Source: Chloroflexota bacterium
GTDB taxonomy: Bacteria; Chloroflexota; Dormibacteria; Aeolococcales; Aeolococcaceae
Assembly: GCA_005889515.1 (NCBI GenBank)
Contig: VBHE01000169.1
Span: 1 to 10,045 of the forward strand
DNA length: 10,045 nucleotides
Direction of reading: 5' to 3'
Positions 6,491-10,045 of the stretch are shown here, piece by piece. A program made the position numbers and the translations under genes. The notes beneath the pieces are model-generated. The model searched no databases. It was not told the DNA's origin and saw nothing but the letters and a program-made list of their open reading frames with translations. Every line of letters starts with the position of its first letter. The stretch's first letter is position 1.

Positions 6491-7317
6491 GCGGGGAGGA
6501 GGAGCTCTCCGAACAGCAGATCGAGCGCTACAGCCGGCACCTCGTCCTCGGCGAGCTCGGTCCCTCCGGACAGCGCCGGCTGCTCGCGAGCTCGGTGCTC
6601 GTGCTCGGCGTCGGCGGCCTCGGCTCACCGGTGGCGCTGTACCTCGCCGCCGCCGGGGTCGGGCGGCTCGGCCTCCTCGACGGCGACCGCATCGACCTCA
6701 GCAACCTGCAGCGCCAGGTCATCCATCCCGACGCCGCCCGCGGCCGGGCCAAGGCCGAGGTCGCGGCGGAGCGCGCTGCCGAGCTCAACCCCGACGTCGA
6801 GCTGGTGCCCCACCCCCTGGTCCTGGGCCGTGACAACGCGCTCGACATCTTCCGCGACTACGACCTCATCGTCGACGGCACCGACAACTTCCAGACGCGG
6901 TACCTGGCCAACGACGCCGCGTACCTGCTCGGCAAGCCGCTCGTGCACGGCTCGATCTTCCGCTTCGAGGGCCAGGTCTCCGACTTCGTGCCCGGCAGCG
7001 GCTGCTACCGCTGCCTCTATCCCGAGCCGCCGCCACCGGGGATGGTCCCCTCCTGCAGCCAGGCGGGGGTGCTCGCCGCGCTCCCCGGAGTGATCGGCAC
7101 CATCCAGGCGGTGGAGGCGCTCAAGCTCCTCACCGGGATGGGCAAGCCGCTCGTCGGACGGCTGCTGCTCCACGACGCCCTGGCGATGAGCTTCCGTGAG
7201 ATGCGGCTGCGCCGCAACCACGCCTGCGTGCTCTGCGGCGACCATCCCACCGTCCGCGAGCTCATCGACTACGAGAGCTTCGTCGGCGGTCCGGCGATGG
7301 CGGCGGCCCGCCTCTGA
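6487..7317 (+). CDS. MoeB/ThiF-type E1-like adenylyltransferase, copy 1
   Basis: A 276-residue protein that should adenylate the C-terminal Gly of a ubiquitin-like sulfur carrier (MoaD, ThiS or CysO type) ready for thiocarboxylation. Visible parts: N-terminal LSEQQIERYSRHLVL; ATP-binding GVGGLG (41-46); DGDRIDLSNLQRQVIH (65-80) with the Asp, Asn and Arg typical of ATP contacts; K89; DGTDN (130-134); zinc-binding pairs CYRC (173-176) and CVLC (247-250); and C190 in VPSCSQAGVLAALPG, matching the conserved catalytic-loop Cys. It ends shortly after LIDYESFVGG, a segment which in longer MoeB-rhodanese proteins leads into the rhodanese domain, but no rhodanese follows. Start GTG at 6487 overlaps the rrf2-like stop as GTGA. 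The related gene at 9086 is a paralogue. No carrier protein gene is in the window. Confidence 0.92.
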   Translation: MSGEEELSEQQIERYSRHLVLGELGPSGQRRLLASSVLVLGVGGLGSPVALYLAAAGVGRLGLLDGDRIDLSNLQRQVIHPDAARGRAKAEVAAERAAELNPDVELVPHPLVLGRDNALDIFRDYDLIVDGTDNFQTRYLANDAAYLLGKPLVHGSIFRFEGQVSDFVPGSGCYRCLYPEPPPPGMVPSCSQAGVLAALPGVIGTIQAVEALKLLTGMGKPLVGRLLLHDALAMSFREMRLRRNHACVLCGDHPTVRELIDYESFVGGPAMAAARL

Positions 7318-7337
7318 CGGCCGGGCTCCACCTCCTC

Positions 7338-7619
7338 GTGGTGCTCCTCTCCGGTGAGCGCAGCGAGGGGGCGCACAGCGCGCGCGAGCTCGCCGCGGAG
7401 GCGCTCCGCCAGGGCTGGCGGGTGAGCCTCTTCCTCGCCGGCGACGGCACCGCCCACACCGGCTCGATGGCCCCGCTGCGCGAGGCGGGCGCGCGGGTGG
7501 TGCACTGCAGCGCCGACGCCGCGGTGCGCGGCTGGGACCGTTCCGGGACCCCCGGGCGCGGATCCTTCGTCGACCTCGGCAACCTGGCCACCGATGCCGA
7601 CCGGGTGCTGGTCCTGTGA
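7338..7619 (+). CDS. DsrE/TusD-like sulfur-relay protein
   Basis: A small DsrE-fold protein (93 residues from GTG 7338) predicted to carry a persulfide in a sulfur relay. The second half is diagnostic: EALRQGWRVSLFLAGDGT, then REAGARVVHCSADAAVRGW, then NLATDADRVLVL. C57 is where TusD and DsrE have their active Cys. The start is uncertain. GTG 7338 cuts into the first beta strand, while a CTG at 7314, in the same frame and overlapping the previous stop as CTGA, would add eight residues (start-TAGLHLLV) and complete the strand, for 101 residues. The gene overlaps the following one by GTGA. Order E-F-H (D-C-B) with the next two genes matches dsrEFH and tusDCB operons, supporting a heterohexamer-like complex. 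Sequence is divergent enough that a general DsrE-superfamily label is the safe call. Confidence 0.78.
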   Translation: MVLLSGERSEGAHSARELAAEALRQGWRVSLFLAGDGTAHTGSMAPLREAGARVVHCSADAAVRGWDRSGTPGRGSFVDLGNLATDADRVLVL

Positions 7620-7984
7620 GCCCCCCACGGGTCGCCCCACCGGCGATCGTGGTGCTGCGCCGCGGGCCGGCGTCCGAGCGGGGCTGGCTCGGGCTGCGCA
7701 TCGCCCTCGCGCTGGGGATCGGCGGCGGCGAGGTGACGGTCTGGCTCTGCGGCGAGGGCGCCGGCTGGGCGCTGCCCCTCGACGCCCGCGCCTGGCTCGG
7801 GGGCGACCCCGGCCGCGACCTCGACGGCCTCGTCGACGACGTCGGGGCGGCGGTGCTCGTCGACCGCGAGTCGCTCGAGGCCATCGGCGCCGGCGCCGCC
7901 GCCCTGCGCCGCGGGGTTGTCGCCGCCGGGCCGGACGAGTACGCGCGCGGCCTCTCCCGCGCGGCACAGGTGCTCGCGGTGTGA
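7616..7984 (+). CDS. DsrF/TusC-like sulfur-relay protein
   Basis: A 122-residue DsrE-superfamily protein placed as the F/C subunit. The N-terminal strand AIVVLRRGP is followed by GLRIALALGIGGGEVTVWLC and later AAVLVDRESLEAIG, which resembles the DsrF/TusC segment before the usual active-site loop, and the family-like ending SRAAQVLAV. Its only Cys is C45 (VWLCGEGAG); the position where TusC has a Cys (before the ESL sequence) is Asp here, so a structural rather than persulfide-carrying role is likely. GTG 7616 overlaps the previous stop, and its own TGA overlaps the next GTG, both as GTGA, implying translational coupling and fixed stoichiometry. Assignment rests on these motifs and on gene order; overall similarity is weak. 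Confidence 0.68.
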   Translation: MSPPRVAPPAIVVLRRGPASERGWLGLRIALALGIGGGEVTVWLCGEGAGWALPLDARAWLGGDPGRDLDGLVDDVGAAVLVDRESLEAIGAGAAALRRGVVAAGPDEYARGLSRAAQVLAV

Positions 7985-8256
7985 GCCGCACCACCGTGCT
8001 CCACCTGCTCACCGTGATCGACGCCGCCGCGCTCGCCGCCGTCGCCGCCGACCGCGCCCTCGGCCACGAGGTGCACTGCGTGCTCCTCCACGACGCCGTC
8101 TATGCGCTCGGCACCGACCGCGAGCCGCGCTGCGACCGGCTGTCGGCCGGCGCCGACGATCGGCGGCGCCGCGGCCTGCCGCCCACGGAGTCGGCGGTCG
8201 AGTACCCTGCCATCGTCGAGGCGATGGCGCGGGCCGCGCGGGTGGTGAGCTGGTAG
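7981..8256 (+). CDS. DsrH/TusB-like sulfur-relay protein
   Basis: A 91-residue protein that fits the third subunit of a DsrEFH/TusBCD-like complex. It starts with VLHLLTV, similar to the MLHLV start of TusB, has GHEVHCVLLHDAVYALG (29-44), where the DAVYAL motif is typical of DsrH, and ends in AARVVSW, like the closing Trp-containing segment of TusB/DsrH. Cysteines are C33 and C51. An Arg-rich patch (RRRRG, 61-65) is unusual and might bind a partner or RNA. GTG 7981 overlaps the preceding TGA; TAG at 8254 is two bases before the next ATG. In E. coli this complex passes sulfur to TusE for tRNA 2-thiouridine, but no TusA, TusE or MnmA is near, and the neighbour here is LarE-like, so that protein is the more likely partner. 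Confidence 0.68.
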   Translation: MSRTTVLHLLTVIDAAALAAVAADRALGHEVHCVLLHDAVYALGTDREPRCDRLSAGADDRRRRGLPPTESAVEYPAIVEAMARAARVVSW

Positions 8257-8258
8257 CG

Positions 8259-9089
8259 ATGGACCTGGAGGAACGGCTCGGGACCGTCCGCGCCCGGATG
8301 CGCGGCCTCGGGTCGGTGCTCGTCGCCTTCAGCGGCGGCGCCGACTCCGCGCTGGTGCTCGCGCTCGCCCACGAGGTCCTCGGCGACCGGGCCGCCGGCG
8401 CCATCGGCCTCAGCGCCGCGTACCCGCAGACGGAGGTCGAGTCGGCGCGCGCCACCGCGGCGCACATCGGGACCCGGCTGCTCGAGACGCCCACGGCCCA
8501 GCTCGAGGATCCCGCCTTCCTGCGCAACGACGGCACCCGCTGCTACCGCTGCCGCGACGACCTCTACGCGATCCTGCGGCCGCTCGCCGCGCACCACGGG
8601 TTCGCGGCGATCTGCGACGGCACCAACGCGGACGACCTCGGCGACCACCGTCCCGGCCAGCGGGCGACGCGCGAGGCCGGGGTCACAAGCCCGCTCGCCG
8701 AGGCGGGGATGACCAAGGCGGAGGTGCGCGCCGCGTCGCGCGCCATGGGGCTGCCCACCTGGGACAAGCCGCAGCAGGCCTGCCTCTCCTCGCGCATCCC
8801 CCGGGGCACGCCGATCACCCTCGGCGCGCTGCGGCGGGTGGAGCGTGCCGAGGCGTGGCTGCGCGCACAGGGCATCGTCCAGCTGCGGGTGCGCGAGCAC
8901 GGCGAGTGCGCCCGCATCGAGGTGGAGGAGGCGGCCGACCTCGTCCGGCTCGCCAGCGAGCCGCTGCGCGGACGCTGCGTCGAGGCGCTGCGTGCGCTCG
9001 GCTACGCGTTCGTGAGCCTCGATCTCGAGGGCTTCGCCACCGGCCGGATGAACCGGCTCGTCCCCGCCGAGGAGATCGAGTCGCGGTGA
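8259..9089 (+). CDS. larE: LarE-family ATP-dependent sulfur transferase (PP-loop), three-Cys type
   Basis: A 276-residue adenine-nucleotide alpha-hydrolase. The PP-loop is SGGADS (25-30). DGTNADDLGDHRPGQRA (120-136) and ACLSSRIPRGTPIT (174-187) are LarE signatures. LarE adenylates a carboxyl group and inserts sulfur, as in making the pincer nickel nucleotide of lactate racemase. In L. plantarum the protein gives up its own single Cys. Here all three positions are Cys: C95 and C98 in RCYRC, and C175 in QQACLSS. The three-Cys form is known in other LarE proteins to hold a [4Fe-4S] cluster that takes external sulfide and works catalytically, so I infer a cluster type fed by the DsrEFH-like genes just upstream. 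No larA, larB or larC is in the window, so the substrate may not be the nickel cofactor. ATG 8259 is two bases after the preceding stop; the end overlaps the next gene as GTGA. Confidence 0.9.
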   Translation: MDLEERLGTVRARMRGLGSVLVAFSGGADSALVLALAHEVLGDRAAGAIGLSAAYPQTEVESARATAAHIGTRLLETPTAQLEDPAFLRNDGTRCYRCRDDLYAILRPLAAHHGFAAICDGTNADDLGDHRPGQRATREAGVTSPLAEAGMTKAEVRAASRAMGLPTWDKPQQACLSSRIPRGTPITLGALRRVERAEAWLRAQGIVQLRVREHGECARIEVEEAADLVRLASEPLRGRCVEALRALGYAFVSLDLEGFATGRMNRLVPAEEIESR

Positions 9090-9862
9090 TCGAGGGGGAG
9101 CTCAGCGAGGAGGAGCTGGTCCGCTACTCGCGGCAGATCGTCCTCCGCGAGGTGGGGGGCAGCGGCCAGCTGCGGCTGCGCGCGGCGTCGGTCGCGGTCG
9201 TCGGCGCCGGCGGGCTGGGCTCGCCGGTCGTGCTCTACCTCGCCGCCGCCGGGGTCGGCCGGCTGACGATCATCGACGACGACCGCGTCGCCCTCGACAA
9301 CCTGCAGCGCCAGGTGCTCCACGAGACGGCCGCGGTGGGCGAGCCCAAGGCGCACAGCGCCCGCCGCCGTGTCGCCGCCCTCAACCCGGAGGTGTCGGTC
9401 CGCACCGTCGAGCAACGACTCGACGGTGCCAATGCCGCCGGGCTGCTCGCCGGGCACGACGTCGTTGTGGACGGATCCGACAATTTCTCGACGAAGTTCG
9501 CGGTCAACGACGCCTGCGTGCGGCAGGGGATCTGCGCGGTGGTGGGCGGGGTGATCCGCTACGAGGGACAGGTGGTGGTGGTGCCGCCGGGCGCGCCCTG
9601 CTACCGCTGTCTCTTCGGCGAGGAGCCCGCCGCGGGGCTGGTGCCCTCGTGCCGCGCCGCGGGGGTGCTCGGCGCCGTCGCCGGGATGGTGGGCTGCCTG
9701 CAGGCCTCGGAGGCGCTCCGCCACCTGCTCGGAACCGGGGACGCCCAGGGTGGCCGGGTGCTGCTGCTCGACGCGCTCCGTCCGCGACTGCGGGCGGTGC
9801 CCTTCCCCCGGGATCCCGGCTGCCCGGCCTGCGCCGGGGCCGAGGTGACGGCGACCCGATAG
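9086..9862 (+). CDS. MoeB/ThiF-type E1-like adenylyltransferase, copy 2
   Basis: A 258-residue paralogue of the protein at 6487-7317, with the same layout: LSEEELVRYSRQIVL start, GAGGLG (40-45), DNLQRQVLHE (71-80), K88, DGSDN (129-133), zinc pairs CYRC (172-175) and CPAC (246-249), and C189 in VPSCRAAGVLGAVAG. It lacks the C-terminal extension of copy 1 and any rhodanese domain. It should activate a ubiquitin-like carrier or, like some family members, a different carboxylate. GTG 9086 overlaps the larE-like stop by four bases. The pair brackets the DsrEFH-LarE block; the two may act as a heterodimer or on different carriers, which the sequence cannot decide. All residues needed for adenylation appear present in both. 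This is the last gene of the operon, followed by inverted repeats. Confidence 0.92.
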   Translation: MIEGELSEEELVRYSRQIVLREVGGSGQLRLRAASVAVVGAGGLGSPVVLYLAAAGVGRLTIIDDDRVALDNLQRQVLHETAAVGEPKAHSARRRVAALNPEVSVRTVEQRLDGANAAGLLAGHDVVVDGSDNFSTKFAVNDACVRQGICAVVGGVIRYEGQVVVVPPGAPCYRCLFGEEPAAGLVPSCRAAGVLGAVAGMVGCLQASEALRHLLGTGDAQGGRVLLLDALRPRLRAVPFPRDPGCPACAGAEVTATR

Positions 9863-9867
9863 CCGAC

Positions 9868-9899
9868 CTGCCACGCGCGCGATCTGTGGCAGATGTTTT
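9868..9899 (+). terminator. Possible terminator hairpin after the sulfur-relay operon
   Basis: CTGCCAC (9868-9874) and GTGGCAG (9886-9892) form a perfect seven-base stem with an eleven-base loop, followed by ATGTTTT. The T-run is short (four), so termination may be partial or Rho-assisted. Parts of the stem can instead pair downstream (see the inverted-repeat cluster). Confidence 0.45.
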
Positions 9900-9912
9900 C
9901 CGGCGTGGCACT

Positions 9913-9921
9913 TGTTAGGAT
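9913..9921 (+). promoter_or_regulatory. Extended -10 promoter for the downstream gene
   Basis: TGTTAGGAT combines a TG extension (9913-9914) with TAGGAT (9916-9921). No good -35 is seen 16-18 bases upstream (ATGTTT-like), as is common for extended -10 promoters. Transcription would start near 9928, so the operator-like GCCACAG (9924-9930) would overlap the start point. Confidence 0.5.
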
Positions 9922-9927
9922 TCGCCA

Positions 9928-10023
9928 CAGGAAGTCGGTGAGTTACGCACCACCCTGACGGCGGTCGGCGGGTGAGAGCCTCCGGACGTGCTGGCGGGGC
10001 GGCGCGGTTGAGAGGCGGGTGCG
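9928..10023 (+). other. GC-rich structured leader, unassigned
   Basis: About 95 bases lie between the expected transcription start and the ATG at 10024, with no open frame of note. GGTG (9937-9940) can pair with CACC (9948-9951) around AGTTACG, flanked by GTC (9934-9936) and GAC (9957-9959). A second GC-rich fold is possible in 9961-9987. The length and folding would suit a cis-regulatory RNA, but I found no match to the cobalamin, SAM, TPP, FMN or fluoride consensus elements I know. Confidence 0.3.
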
Positions 10024-10045
10024 ATGAGCGTTGACCACGCCCAGT
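10024..10045 (+). CDS. Start of a downstream gene (first seven codons only)
   Basis: ATG at 10024 opens a frame reading MSVDHAQ to the right edge. GAGG at 10012-10015 gives a Shine-Dalgarno at eight bases' spacing, and an extended -10 promoter and leader precede it. The product cannot be guessed from seven residues. Its position after the sulfur-relay operon makes it a candidate target or partner, such as a sulfur carrier protein. Confidence 0.45.

Larger units (their letters stand above)
9868..9930. repeat. Cluster of mutually exclusive inverted repeats around a promoter
   Basis: The core GTGGCA/TGCCAC recurs four times: TGCCAC (9869-9874), GTGGCA (9886-9891), GTGGCA (9905-9910) and GCCAC (9924-9928). 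Alternative pairings are TGCCACGC (9869-9876) with GCGTGGCA (9903-9910), eight of eight, and CTGTGGC (9884-9890) with GCCACAG (9924-9930), seven of seven. The last three copies start 19 bases apart, about two helical turns. They surround the -10 at 9916, so they may be regulator half-sites rather than RNA structure. Confidence 0.55.

Noticed and set aside
6625..8091. A 488-codon minus-strand frame opposite the operon
   Set aside because: It is antisense to the MoeB-like and DsrE/F-like genes, which show clear family motifs and linked overlaps; the product is Arg/Pro/Ser-rich without a domain.
9928..10000. Cobalamin riboswitch in the leader
   Set aside because: The opening AGGAAGTCGGTG resembles part of the B12-box region, but the rest of the conserved core and the B12 box itself are not found. 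A covariance search would be decisive.

Overview
The window is very GC-rich throughout, with short intergenic gaps, frequent GTG starts and stop/start overlaps of the GTGA type. This fits a high-GC soil or environmental bacterium of the Terrabacteria side (Actinomycetota, Chloroflexota or Dormibacterota-like). Nothing here fixes the phylum. No rRNA, tRNA, CRISPR array or insertion sequence was seen.

Left part (1-5358). The 3' end of a DUF4214-repeat protein enters from the left on the + strand and converges, with a 7-base overlap, on a run of minus-strand genes. In transcription order these are a 14-TM-type DHA2 drug/proton antiporter (5358-3712), the membrane AAA+ metalloprotease FtsH (3681-1696), a small protein of unknown function (1659-1402) and a tyrosine recombinase with a complete catalytic set (1396-335). 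The spacings (30, 36 and 5 bases) allow one transcript, but a good -10 element just in front of the small gene suggests that it and the recombinase can also be transcribed on their own.

Middle (5359-5909). A MarR-family repressor is divergent from the antiporter. The 80-base gap between them holds a small inverted repeat over a -10-like element, the usual layout for a MarR regulator controlling an efflux pump and itself.

Right part (5896-9862). This is the most interesting region: a tightly packed + strand operon of seven genes under a textbook promoter whose -10 is overlapped by a near-perfect 27-bp inverted repeat. The genes are an Rrf2-family regulator with three cysteines (probable Fe-S sensor), a MoeB/ThiF-type E1-like adenylyltransferase, three small proteins that resemble DsrE, DsrF and DsrH (TusD, TusC, TusB) in that order, a LarE-type PP-loop sulfur transferase with three conserved cysteines, and a second MoeB/ThiF-type protein. 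All parts are sulfur-activation or sulfur-relay components. No ubiquitin-like sulfur carrier (ThiS/MoaD/CysO), rhodanese, TusA or TusE, nor LarA/B/C, is in the window, so the final sulfur acceptor is unknown. I propose an Fe-S-controlled sulfur relay feeding a [4Fe-4S]-type LarE and/or thiocarboxylate formation.

Right edge (9863-10045). A cluster of mutually exclusive inverted repeats (possible terminator) is followed by an extended -10 promoter, a GC-rich structured leader of about 95 bases that I could not assign to a known riboswitch class, and the first seven codons of another + strand gene that may be the operon's partner or target.
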